Source: Bacteroidota bacterium
GTDB taxonomy: Bacteria; Bacteroidota; Bacteroidia; J057; JADKCL01
Assembly (NCBI GenBank): GCA_016718825.1
Contig: JADKCL010000045.1
Coordinates: forward strand, 1-27,166
DNA: 27,166 bases
Reading direction: 5' to 3'
Shown here: positions 11,701 to 20,959 of the stretch, one piece after another
Numbering within the stretch: position 1 is the first letter of the stretch
How the letters are laid out: every line of letters starts with the position of its first letter
Translations under genes and position numbers: made by a program
The notes under the pieces: model-generated
What the model was told of the DNA's origin: nothing
Databases searched by the model: none
Seen by the model: the letters and a program-made list of their open reading frames with translations, nothing else

Positions 11701-14700
11701 AAAGGCCGTTCAACAATGTCCAGCGGAAGGTATTCGGTCCGACACCCAAGCCTGTGACACCCGAAGTCGGGCTCGTAGGTGTGGTGATCGTGCCGGTACC
11801 GCTGACCAGGGTCCAGGTGCCGCCACCTGTGGTCGGGGTATTGCCAGCCAAAGTCGCAGTTGTGGTACAAACCGATTGATCAGGTCCTGCATTCGAAGCT
11901 GTGAATTGATTGACCGTTACCGTCACCGTCGCGCAGTTGGTTGTATTGCAGGTGCCGCTTGCACGCACAAAATACGTTGTTGTAACCGTTGGAGTAACTG
12001 TGACAGAAGCTCCAGTTCCCACCAACGTGGTTCCGCAGCTTCCCGAATACCAGTTGTAAACCGCGCCGGTTCCCAAAATGCCACCCACTTGTGTGAGCAT
12101 TGTCGGGGTTCCGTTGCAAACCGTGGTCGTGCCAGAAATGGAGGAAGGTTGGGTCGAACCGGTGTTGATCGTGATGACCACATCATCGGTCGAGGCCAAA
12201 CAAGGTGTATTCGAGATCGTCCAGCGCAGGGTGTAGCTATTGCCGGCTACGCCCGTGAAGGAAGAAGTCGGACTGGAAGCGGTTGCGATCGAACCGCCGG
12301 TTCCCGTGATGATGCTCCATGAACCGGTACCGTTGACCGGGGTATTGGCCGCAAGCGTTGTGGTCGTGTTGCAAGTTGCCTGATCGGGACCTGCGTTAGA
12401 GACCGTTGTTGCTGGGGTTACCGTAATGGTGCCTGTGGCAGTGGAAGTACATCCTGACGCGCTCGTCACCGTCACCGTGTAAGTCGTGGTAGCCGTAGGC
12501 GAAACCGTTAACGTTGGTGTCGTTGCGCCGGTGTTCCAAGCGTAGGTCGCTCCTCCCGAGGCAGTCAGCGTCGCAGAGGATCCGAAGCAAATATTCGTGC
12601 TACCTGTGACCACAGCCACCGGCAACGGATTGACCGTCACCGTGCGCGTTGCAGTCGAGGTGCAACCGGCGCCGCTGGTAACCGTGACCGTGTAGGTCGT
12701 CGTTGTGGTCGGATTCACCGAAATCGAAGCCGATGTTGAACCCGTGCTCCAGAGATAAGTGCCGCCGCCGGAGGCGGTCATGGTCGTGGATTGACCGTTG
12801 CAAATCGTGTTGGTTCCAGAGATTGCTGCAACCGGCAACGGATTGACTGTAACCGTTCCAGATGCCGTAGCCGTGCAACCTGCAACACTGGTCACTGTCA
12901 CAGTGTAGGTTGTCGTCGATGTTGGATTCACCGAAATCGAAGCCGATATCGCACCATTGCTCCAGAGATATGTACCACCGCCGGAAGCCGTGATCGTGGC
13001 AGTTTGCCCGTTGCAAATCGTTGCACTCGTAGCTGCTGCGGCTGGTAGCGGATTGACCGTCACCGTTCTCGTTGCGGTTGCTGTACAACCGGCGCCGCTT
13101 GTAACGGTAACCGTGTAGGTCGTCGTTGCAGTTGGATTCACAGAAATGGAAGCAGCAGTTGAACCCGTGCTCCAGAGATATGTGCCGCCGCCGGAGGCGG
13201 TCAAGGTCGTGGATTGACCGTTGCAAATCGTGTTGGTTCCAGAGATTGCTGCGACTGGCAATGGATTGACGGTCACCGTGCCAGATGCCGTAGCCGTGCA
13301 ACCTGCAACACTGGTCACTGTCACCGTGTAGGTCGTCGTCGATGTTGGATTCACCGAAATCGAAGCCGATATCGCACCGTTGCTCCAGAGATATGTGCCA
13401 CCGCCGGAAGCCGTGATCGTGGCAGTTTGCCCGTTGCAAATCGTTGCACTCGTAGCTGCTGCGGCTGGTAGCGGATTGACCATCACCGTTCTCGTTGCGG
13501 TTGCTGTACAACCAGCACCGCTAGTAACGGTAACCGTGTAGGTCGTTGTGGCAGTTGGATTCACAGAAATGGAAGCAGCAGTTGAACCCGTGCTCCAAAG
13601 ATAAGTGCCGCCGCCGGAAGCGGTCAAAGTCGTGGATTGACCGTTGCAAATGGTGTTGGTTCCGGAGATTGCAGCGACTGGCAATGGATTGACGGTCACA
13701 GTGCGCGTTGCCGTTGCTGTACAACCTGCCCCGCTTGTAACTGTTACCGTGTAAGTCGTTGTTGCCGTCGGACTCACGGAAATCGAAGCAGCAGTTGAAC
13801 CTGTGCTCCAGAGATATGTGCCGCCGCCGGAGGCGGTCAAGGTCGTGGCTTGACCGCTGCAAATCGTGTTGGTGCCTGTGATGGCAGCGACAGGCAATGG
13901 ATTCACGGTCACTGTGCGTGTTGCTGTTGCTGTACAACCTGCCCCACTTGTAACCGTTACCGTGTAAGTGGTTGTTACCGTTGGACTCACGGAAATCGAA
14001 GCAGCCGTTGAACCTGTGCTCCATAGATATGTGCCACCACCAGTAGCAGTCAGCGTCGTTGAACTACCCGTACAAATTGTATTCGTGCCTGAGATGGCTG
14101 CAACGGGAAGTGGGTTCACGGTGACCGTACGAGATCCAGTCGATGCGCAACCATTGTTGGTCACGGTGACTGTATAAGTTGTAGTGGAGGTTGGTGCAAC
14201 GTTAATGGAGGCGGTGGTTGCGCCATTGCTCCAAGCGTAGGTACCACCACCCGTTGCTGTAAGCGTCGTGGATTGCCCCGTGCAGATTGAATTGGTGCCA
14301 GAAACGGTCACCACTGGGTATGGATTCACGGTGACGGTTGTGGAAGATGTCGAAGAACAGCTTCCACCAAGGAAAAATGTCACTTCCATGTTCTGCGAAA
14401 CAGCGGTACACGTTCCAGTTCCCAAACCGCCCCAGTTTTCGTTGTTGATCTCAGGACGGACGACAAAAGGGCCTGCTCCATCGCAATTGCAAGAACTCGT
14501 GTTTACGTGCAAAACCACACCAGGAGATCCAGAGCAAGGTGATAATCCTGCCACGCAACCTGTAGACACATTCCAGGTATTGGCACCATCGACGATCGTT
14601 ACAGCCGTACCAGTGCGCAAAGCGTTGGCAATCGCCAAAACAGATGCTGGATTGGTAACCGTCAATCCGCCTGGATTCTGAGAGCCACGAACAACCAAAC

Positions 14701-17700
14701 TTGTATAGTTGTAGGAACCCAATAGTTGACTTCTGAAGTTACACCAGTTGGTGGCTTGAGTAACCGGAATGGCGCTTTGAGTAAAATTCTCATTGTAGGA
14801 GATTTGCGACACGGTACTTGCCGTCAAAGTATAGGTTGTGGTCGAAGTTGGAGATGCGATCGGATTAAGGGCTGAAGGATTCGACAATCCAGCACTTGGA
14901 CTCCAAGAAAATACTGATCCGTTGGAAGTCGCATTGAGCGTGGTTGACGAACCGGAGCAAATCGATTGATTGGCACCAGCGTTTACGGTAGGTGATGGAG
15001 TAACATTTATTGTAACCGTATTGGAATAAGTAACAACACCGCACAAATCGGTGGCACGACGTCTAAAACAAGTTGTCGAAGCCAATCCTGATGGCGGATC
15101 ATAACTTGCAGCCGTTGCTCCAGAGATAGTAGTGAAGCCGCCTGTACAATTGACTTGCTGCTCCCATTGGTAACTGACACTGCCAGCGCCAACAGCGGCC
15201 GTAGAATTTGCTAGGATGCTCGGATCCCCACTCGCACAGATCGTTTGGCCTCCACCAGATATGGATCCGCCATTGGCAGAGATTGGCGTCAATCTCACAG
15301 CACCATATGAACCGCCGCCAAACTCCTGAATGTCAAGAAGCACGGTCGAACCAGCAGTCAAATAGTAATTCCCAATGAATGCATTGGTTGCGCAACAACC
15401 ACCGTTGGCTACAAGTGTTCCATTGATGTAGAGCCAATAATTGTCGTCGAAGTCAATTGAAACACTGTAAAGACCGCAAGGGAAACCTTGCCGCATCATA
15501 CGGAAAGTGTGGTTGTCATCGGTTACTGAACAACCATTCCAACCAGCTGCGGTGCTGGGATTGCTACCGCTACCCCAATCGTTTGTAGAAATATTGGAAA
15601 GCGAATTGCGGACATAATAACCGCGGTACCCACCATTGTTATTGAAGTAGTCGTTGAAACCATAGTTATACCATTGTCCATCGTTAATGTAGGAGAATGG
15701 GCTACCTGAAGGTGCTGTAACGATAACTTGGGCCACTGATGAGTATACAGCAGGGCAGGCTCCGTTTTGCACCAGAGCGCGTACTTGCCAAGTGCCGACA
15801 GTTGTGAAACAACAGTTGCTCGGTGCAGTGGTGCTGCCGCCGCCTCCCCAGTTCACAAAACCGCCGCCAGGCGGTGCATATTCCCATTGAACAACCGTTC
15901 CAACGTGCCCTGACAAGGTATGTTGTGTTGGTACGACACCACTGCAACCAAAGATTGTTTGAGAGGCAGGGCTCACTGTACCGCCAACGGAAGTCGCAGA
16001 TACAGTCACCGTTGTCGTTGCATCGATGCAGCTAGGGCTACAATTTGTATAACACGAAGTCCATGTTCTTCGCAAGTAAGTCCATGTGCCGGCAACTGAC
16101 GGCACGTTGCCAGCAAGAGACTGAGAGTTGTTTTGTCCTAGGTATTCCCATTGACCATTGCTTGGGTTGTTGCGGTACCACTCGATAAAAAGAGAGGAGG
16201 CGCCCCCACCATTCGTGGAGTTGACACTACTATTGATATTCACTGCGGATCCAAGGCAAATCGTGGAGGCAGACGGGGAAATGCTACCTGGCGTAGGAGT
16301 TGGACAGGCAAGTTCCTTGTAGTAGTTCATGGTAAACGCATTTGCCGAGGTTCCAGTACAGGCATGCGAATTATAGGAATAATAAGGGGCAATGATCACA
16401 TAATAGGTTCCACTCGAGGGACATGTCCATTGGAAATCGTTTGGCTGCCAAGTATTGAAGGCCCCAGAGCATGAACCGTCCACTCCAGAAAGTATCCCAC
16501 AAGCTGAATTTGTGATCTTGATATCTGGATCCCAGTTGGAAGTAATATTGCCACTTCCAGGTGCATTGGGGCAGAGGTCAAAGTGATAAATGTAGCCCGC
16601 TTCCCCGTTGAAGCTGGCCACATATGCGCCGCCGTTTCCACAGTTTCCGGAAACGTTGTAGGCATAGACAGATGTTCCAATCGTACCTAATGCGGCATCA
16701 GCCGGGGTACAACTGCCGCAAGGCCTGGGAGCTGTATAGTATACTTCGAAATATTGCCTGTTAATATAGTGGTATTGGGTGTTGCAGAAAGTGTAAGTGT
16801 AGGGCCAAGTATTCCCTTCCCAATTCGTATACGTTACCGATCCAGAAGATACGCCATTCCCGTAGGATCCCCAAACATCAAATACATCCGTACGATTAGA
16901 GCAACAGATGCCCGACAAAGAGGTTCCGTTGTTTCCAGCAGGTCCAGATACCCGGTAGCGAATCTCTGATCCATAACCTGCATTTTGCGAATAAATTGTA
17001 CAGTAGCTGCGCGTGTCATAAACAGTTGAGTTAACCGGCAAGCCGTTGACAGTATAATTGTATCCGCAGTAGCCCGTTGGGAATGCCCCATCAGGGCAAT
17101 AAGATGTTCCATAGATCGGGTAATAGTCTGTGACAATTACGGGGTCTACGGTGACCGGATACACTCTGCTTGGATCCTTGAACCAAGAAGCAGGCATTTT
17201 CAATCGAAGAAGCCATTCCTTGCTGGAAACCTCCACAATTTCATAAAAACCATGGACCTGGTGCTCTTCCAGCTTGTCTAATCCCTTATAGTTATCCCAG
17301 ATGTTTGCCTCGAGGATTCTAGTCTTCACTTTTCCGAATTCATCCGTGATGATGACGTCTCCTTGCCAACCCAATTGCTTTTCGGCGCCTCTCGAGACAT
17401 CCTTGCTGATTTTCCATCCGATAGGCAATTCAAAAGATTCCTCAAAAACGACAACTTCCCCTGTTGTTGCAAGGAAGGTCTTGTCCAACACCTCAAAACT
17501 GGATTTCAAACCGTCCAGACCAAAGCGCAATTGATAATTCATGCTAGGCATGAAATTAGAGTAGTTACATATCTGCTCCCCAATTGCTCTGTGGGATGTA
17601 TTTCCTTTTGATTCGCTGACAATTTCCCCTATGCTATTCATCTGAAAAACGCGATTCGTTTTTCCAAAAGTGATGCCTTCGCCGTTTGACGTAAGGTGGA

Positions 17701-18406
17701 AAAATGCCGATGCATCGCGGGCATCAAAATCAATCGGATACTTGATTTCACTCATTACATACCTTCCTTCAATTCCCGCAGGAACCAAGGTCTCTTTAAC
17801 ATTTCTCCATTTCCCATTCCTATCAAGGTAATTGATGGGCGTCAACGCCGATTGCCTGAGGCACATAGCACCCGTTGAAAGATTGTAAAAATAGGTGGAG
17901 AACTCGCTTCTTCTGTCCACCAATTCAATAAAATCCGGAACTACAACTCCAGCCGAATCCTTGAGTTTCTCCTTTCCATAATCTGGATGCGCCCGCGAAC
18001 GCAAAAGCTCTTCGTTTGTTGGAATACCCTGTTCAACGGGAGTTTCGCTACCTACCGACGAAGGCGACATCCAACCATTCGATTCCAAATAGCTGCGTTT
18101 TGCAAGATCATGGGCCATTGCGTCAACTCCCTGATCTCCAGTTCTAAGAAATTTTGGAAATCCAATTGGAAGATCTTCGATTGCCGGAATGCTGGAATTG
18201 GGTTGAGGTGCGAGACTAGACGCCCCTCCCATCAATTGCTCCTCAGGATGCGCTTTGATCCAAGCCTCCTTTTGGACCAGCATTTGCTGATGCTCATTTT
18301 GTGGAATCGGACCTGGCACTACTTGGCCTTGTGCTAACAATACCATTGGGCTAACCAATACGGCGACTCCCAAAATGCACCCGGTAATAAATTTGTGGAT
18401 TCTCAT
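1..18406 (-). CDS. Giant SprB/HYR/Ig-repeat secreted surface protein (adhesin-like), 3' partial, frame broken
   Basis: Begins at the ATG complementary to 18404-18406 and is still open at position 1, so about 6100 residues are present without the C-terminus. Residues 1-25 form a signal peptide (MRIHKF..., hydrophobic core, ending LLA before QGQ). Residues 26-425 are a unique globular region ending in a YPVTVDP motif. Then follow a Tyr/Asn/Cys-rich stretch (about 425-560), a pre-peptidase-like domain (about 562-700), Ig-like domains, a lectin-like domain (about 900-1045), nine Ig-like repeats (about 1360-1995), three PKD-like domains, HYR domains, and SprB repeats from about 3740 on. This order is typical of large Bacteroidota cell-surface adhesins exported by T9SS. 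The uninterrupted frame runs from 18406 to about 8170; eight frame breaks then follow at about 8160, 7990, 7870, 5247, 4604, 3251, 2860 and 1861, probably sequence artefacts. Adhesion or gliding is inferred from the domains only. The Ig, HYR and SprB assignments are firm; the exact role is unknown. Confidence 0.85.
5713..7180 (-). repeat. Six diverged SprB repeats preceding the homogeneous array
   Basis: Units start near 7175 (PLVATTASPTVACGYN), 6930, 6690, 6445, 6200 and 5960, about 245 bp apart. They keep the CNGA(N/S)DG, W(S)NG and VTVTDxNGC core but differ widely elsewhere (YQGGWN in two, CGFNVSCFG in one). The last, with ESSGVPST, is already close to the array consensus, so the array probably grew by amplifying a unit of this kind. 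Confidence 0.88.
7181..9340 (-). repeat. Tandem HYR domains, about 240-bp period
   Basis: Nine HYR (hyalin-like) units begin near 9335, 9100, 8850, 8620, 8380, 8140, 7900, 7640 and 7410. Each has IALCQPVTVQLN-type strands, DACGIATTTL and VTDVNGNSSTCSA. Those at 7640-8620 are nearly identical at DNA level; three of the gene's frame breaks fall here. Two length variants exist, ANVAGPNT and ANVGANT. Confidence 0.88.
9345..10935 (-). other. Diverged HYR domains around one choice-of-anchor-D-like domain
   Basis: HYR units start near 10935, 10690, 10440 and 10210 (CPANISVNN and CPANVTVNN types) and at 9605. Between them, 9975-9615 encodes PEINVTGNSVTIVDGD, FTIQNSGTSNLTVSTI and FTVTFVASPLGIYNATVVI, the pattern of choice-of-anchor-D/ASH-like beta-sandwich domains. 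All are in the uninterrupted frame of the giant gene. Confidence 0.75.
10940..11655 (-). other. HYR domain with an inserted lectin-like domain
   Basis: HYR strand A (IVCPAPITMCADGFCQATVPN) lies at about 11655-11595, while the HYR core (ATVNDNCGVASVTQSP, VTATDVNGNTANCTF) resumes at about 11095. Between them, about 165 residues (FFGGQGYRNWFYGQYF, IRIQFYDRNTSCGDG, RIDFAIDPKFDAGCDDT) look like a separate jelly-roll carbohydrate-binding type fold. Confidence 0.6.
11656..12425 (-). other. Three PKD/Ig-like domains
   Basis: Two NAGPDQ-type domains (about 12415-12160 and 11900-11660, each with DDVVIT near the end) flank an SSISGTTTVCNG Ig-like domain with YNWYSGSCG. NAGPDQ openings are characteristic of PKD-like domains in Bacteroidota surface proteins. 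Confidence 0.75.
12426..14330 (-). repeat. Nine tandem Ig-like repeats, 210-213-bp period
   Basis: Each unit runs from ISGTNTICNGQSTTLTASGG through TYLWSTGS and TTTYTVTVTSGAGC to TVTVNPLP. Repeat boundaries (GGATTGACCGTCACC-type) fall near 12630, 12840, 13050, 13263, 13475, 13689, 13899, 14109 and 14320. All nine are in frame. Confidence 0.9.
14335..14795 (-). other. Non-repeat domain inserted in an Ig-like unit
   Basis: The Ig unit reaches TTTYTLTAS at about 14820 and its last strand (STTVTVNPYP) only appears at about 14330. Between lie about 150 residues (SYNENFTQSAIPVTQATNW, NPASVLAIANALRTG, NTSSCNCDG, NENWGGLGTG) resembling a lectin-type or proprotein-convertase-P-like sandwich. Identity not recognised. 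Confidence 0.5.
15280..15705 (-). other. PA14/lectin-like domain
   Basis: Encodes SPFSYINDGQWYNYGFNDYF, then DDNHTFRMMRQGFPCG, DFDDNYWLYINGTLVANGG and GSTVLLDIQEFGGGSYGAVRL. The D(D)xxxLYINGTLV wording is that of domains carrying a small surface loop for sugar or calcium binding (PA14-like). Assignment by pattern only. Confidence 0.5.
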
Positions 18407-18447
18407 AAGTCTTGCGATGAAATCTTCCTTGGATTGAGGCGAGGGAA

Positions 18448-18936
18448 TTATTGGTTGCTCCTGTTTTTGGGATCAGTTGCATCGTTGGGCTGTGGTACAC
18501 GCAGTTGATCGCCTTCCTTGGTTGGATGGCTAGCCTTCATGCGATGATATTCCTCCATAGACTCCGCAGCGTTTGCCTTATCTTGTTCCGTGAGAACCCT
18601 AGGTTCGTTTAGATGAACTACGGGGATTGAAGGTGGCGACAACGGGGCAGGCTTGCCAATGCCATTGCCAAGGGGCAAAGCTGCTGTACTGTCGGAGGGG
18701 ATTCTAAACGACATATTCAAATCACTGGATGCGTCTGTTGCGACTTTCGTGATTCCAATGGGAGAAGGCGAGGCATTGATCGGCCGACCAGCTGCATCAC
18801 GATTGGGAGAAGTCACAATGATGCCGTCCACACTTTTCGAGGTAGGAACCGCCCCACCTTGCGCCTTGACGCTTCCGAAAAAGGCAAGAATCCCGACGAG
18901 AAGCATCGAGCCATTCAAAACGTTCCGTATTTTCAT
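18448..18936 (-). CDS. Small secreted protein of unknown function, upstream partner of the giant gene
   Basis: 162 residues from the ATG at 18934-18936. The frame can be extended to a TTG at 18946-18948, but the ATG puts the signal peptide right at the start (MKIRNVLNGSM..., cleavage after VKA before QGG), so I prefer it. The mature part is low in hydrophobic residues and rich in Pro, Ser and Asp, with no domain I recognise. Near the C-terminus an EEYHRMKASHPTKEG stretch resembles EAWIKAHPEEQ in the N-terminus of the giant protein. The stop codon lies 41 bp upstream of the giant gene's ATG on the same strand, so the two are probably co-transcribed. It may be a secreted accessory protein or a remnant of a duplicated giant-gene N-terminus. 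No lipobox cysteine is seen. Function unknown. Confidence 0.7.
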   Translation of the reverse strand: MKIRNVLNGSMLLVGILAFFGSVKAQGGAVPTSKSVDGIIVTSPNRDAAGRPINASPSPIGITKVATDASSDLNMSFRIPSDSTAALPLGNGIGKPAPLSPPSIPVVHLNEPRVLTEQDKANAAESMEEYHRMKASHPTKEGDQLRVPQPNDATDPKNRSNQ

Positions 18937-19646
18937 AACATTCACCAATTTTCAAACCCAATAAACAACTATACCACATCACCAAAAGGCAATGCGGTTC
19001 CGTTTCAACTACCAATTGTGGGTTTCCCCAAGTGTGCCTTCGTCCAAAACAGTTGATTGACTTCCAGCAAACCGAATCTAAGTAAGTAAGAAAATAACCA
19101 TAAAGCAAGCGCATTTAAAAAAGGATCCTGCAAAACGCGGGACTCAACTTTCCTCAAAATCCAGTATACAACGACTGAGAGACCGTTCCGATGCATTCGC
19201 AATTCCCAGAGACAAACTATCGAGATCTGTCAAGCAAAATCACAACACTCTATTTATCAAATACTTAACTAGACACAAAACTCAAATGCCTCCCCGACAC
19301 CTAGTCCCCAAGACCCAAAAGCTCCCCATACAGTGCCAATTGGCAAGTCATTGTTGCCCATTACGGATGTAAGAATTCAGTGGGATTTTGATCAGAAAGA
19401 GATTTCAGCATCGCCCGACTTTATGTGGATAAACCATTCGATTCCGATCGAAGCCCAACGAAATCGACCTGCAATTTAGTCGATTGGCCAAGTCCATTTT
19501 CGACCTCGATCCGACAACATCAGAGCTGACTTTTCCGACCGGCTGCTGGTAACTGACGGGAATTTCATTTGCTTTAAGAAAAAAAACGTTGCAGCAAACC
19601 TTCCGATGCAACCACTCCTACCATCGCCATCCAAGTCCAAAGCATC
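18937..19646. other. Divergent intergenic region, no gene recognised
   Basis: About 700 bp between two divergently oriented genes, so promoters for both should lie here. Short open frames on either strand have no recognisable protein character. On the minus strand a TATAGTTG about 50 bp upstream of 18936, preceded 16 bp earlier by ATTG, weakly resembles the Bacteroidota TTTG/TAnnTTTG promoter, but it is not a convincing match. On the plus strand an A-rich run (about 19576-19586) lies about 60 bp before the proposed start at 19647. No RNA gene was seen. Confidence 0.4.
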
Positions 19647-20522
19647 CTGAAATCACTGGCAAAAAAGCTACTCTCCCTCCTCACCTGCCTCGGCCTTTGG
19701 TCGGGCATCACATTTGCCCAAGGGGCAGATGCCGTTGGAATTCAAGACAGTACCGGCATGCCCGGTGACAATTTCAGCCTTGAAGGCGCCCTTCAACAGT
19801 TTAAAGAGGCCACCTCTCTCGAAGACTTCGAGCAGCGTCTCAATACGGAAGCCAACGGCGTCAACAACCTCGACCTCAACCAAGACGGCGAAACGGACTA
19901 CATCCGCGTCGAGGACCATCTCGAAGGCAATGCCCATGCCATCGTATTGCAAGTCCCTGTCAATGAGACCGAATCCCAAGACATCGCCGTCATCGAATTG
20001 GAGAAAAACGGTGAATCTTCAGCCATCCTGCAGATTCTCGGTGACGAAGAGGTCTACGGCGAACAGGTCATCGTCGAACCCACCGGCGATGACGTAGAAA
20101 ACAGCAATGGCCGCGGACCCGCCATGCCCGAAATCACCTATTCCCCTGCCGTGGTCGTCAATGTCTGGGGCTGGTCGACCGTGCGGTTTGTGTACGCACC
20201 TGCTTACCGTCCCTATGTTTCACCTTGGAAATGGCGGCACTACCCAGGCTGGTACCGCCCATGGCGTCCGGCGCCTTGGCGCAGACACCATATTCTATGT
20301 GCACCCTTCCGCGCGCATTACCGTCCCGTAACCACCCACCGCGTCGTCGTCGCGCACGGGGTTTACCGCCCCCACCGCCATACCTCGGTCGTCGTCGTGA
20401 ACCACTACCGTCCGGCAAGGGCGCATTACCAAAAGCGCCAAGTCACGGTCGTCAAAGGTCCAAGAGGCGGCACCAAAGCAGTCGTGGTCCACAAAGGTCC
20501 AAGGGGCGGCCGCAGAAGGTAA
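19647..20522 (+). CDS. Secreted protein with Asp-rich motif and His/Arg/Tyr-rich tail, unknown function
   Basis: The first in-frame ATG is at 19758, but the frame is open upstream to a stop at 19575, and the codons just before 19758 encode a clear signal peptide (KSLAKKLLSLLTCLGLW..., ending FAQG near 19722). I therefore place the start at the CTG at 19647, giving 291 residues. An ATG at 19606 is in another frame and would need a 1-2 base sequence error. The N-terminal half carries a DLNQDGETDYIRV stretch, resembling a calcium-binding or dockerin-type Asp loop, then QDIAVIELEKNGE and LQILGDEEVYGEQ, a pattern I associate with uncharacterised Bacteroidota secreted proteins. The C-terminal half is rich in His, Arg, Tyr, Trp and Pro, very basic, and ends in KGPRGG repeats. 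That tail could bind metal, nucleic acid or the acidic surface. Confidence is high that it is a gene, low on function and on the exact start. Confidence 0.72.
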   Translation: MKSLAKKLLSLLTCLGLWSGITFAQGADAVGIQDSTGMPGDNFSLEGALQQFKEATSLEDFEQRLNTEANGVNNLDLNQDGETDYIRVEDHLEGNAHAIVLQVPVNETESQDIAVIELEKNGESSAILQILGDEEVYGEQVIVEPTGDDVENSNGRGPAMPEITYSPAVVVNVWGWSTVRFVYAPAYRPYVSPWKWRHYPGWYRPWRPAPWRRHHILCAPFRAHYRPVTTHRVVVAHGVYRPHRHTSVVVVNHYRPARAHYQKRQVTVVKGPRGGTKAVVVHKGPRGGRRR

Positions 20523-20718
20523 ATCGCCAGTGTGATAAGGCATCTCAATTTGCCAACTCGGATGAGATTCTGGGTTGTCAAATTCTGTTTTTGAGGGGGC
20601 GCGAAGCAGCGGCATCCTGCTGCACGTAGACTGAACATTTGCCTCCTGTGTAGCCACAGCAGCCGAGCTTCACCGAATTTCTCATCCCAATTGATTCAAA
20701 AAAGCGAATCCAAAAAAA

Positions 20719-20780
20719 CTCTGCAGACTTTGCGTTTTCTTTCGTCAGTTGAAACGGAAAGTGCGCAAAGGTTCGCAGAG
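20719..20780. repeat. Imperfect inverted repeat, REP-like hairpin
   Basis: The left arm at 20719-20734 (CTCTGCAGACTTTGCG) is nearly the reverse complement of the right arm at 20764-20780 (CGCAAAGGTTCGCAGAG), and the inner flanks (TTTCTTTCGT against ACGGAAAG) also pair partly. The CTCTGCGAACCTTTGCG wording resembles intergenic palindromic elements often seen in Bacteroidota genomes; that comparison is from memory. It could act as a terminator for the upstream gene or be a dispersed REP/MITE-like element. Confidence 0.5.
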
Positions 20781-20889
20781 GGCACAAAGACTCGAACAGG
20801 CATCCTTCTACAAGGCTGATCACATTCCTTGAACCGTTGATTTTCATTTAGCTGCGCTGAACTTCGTTTCTCATTTGTTGGCGCGATTA

Positions 20890-20917
20890 CTCATTTCTAA
20901 TTTCTCATTTCTAATTC
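20890..20917 (+). repeat. Two tandem copies of a 14-bp AT-rich repeat
   Basis: CTCATTTCTAATTT at 20890-20903 is followed directly by CTCATTTCTAATTC at 20904-20917, 43 bp before the ATG at 20960. The position suggests a promoter or regulator-binding region for the downstream gene, but no known box was matched. Confidence 0.4.
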
Positions 20918-20959
20918 CCTTCTCCCCATTCCCAAAATCTCCATTATCTTCGGCAAACG

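Larger units (their letters stand above)
20523..20959. other. Intergenic region with inverted and tandem short repeats
   Basis: This 437-bp gap separates two plus-strand genes and contains no credible coding sequence. It holds the imperfect hairpin at 20719-20780 and the 14-bp tandem repeat at 20890-20917, both listed separately. The length and the hairpin make co-transcription of the flanking genes doubtful, so the downstream gene probably has its own promoter near 20890-20955. Confidence 0.5.

Noticed and set aside
18946..18948. TTG start for the small secreted protein
   Set aside because: The ATG twelve bases downstream places the positively charged signal-peptide start (MKIR) correctly.
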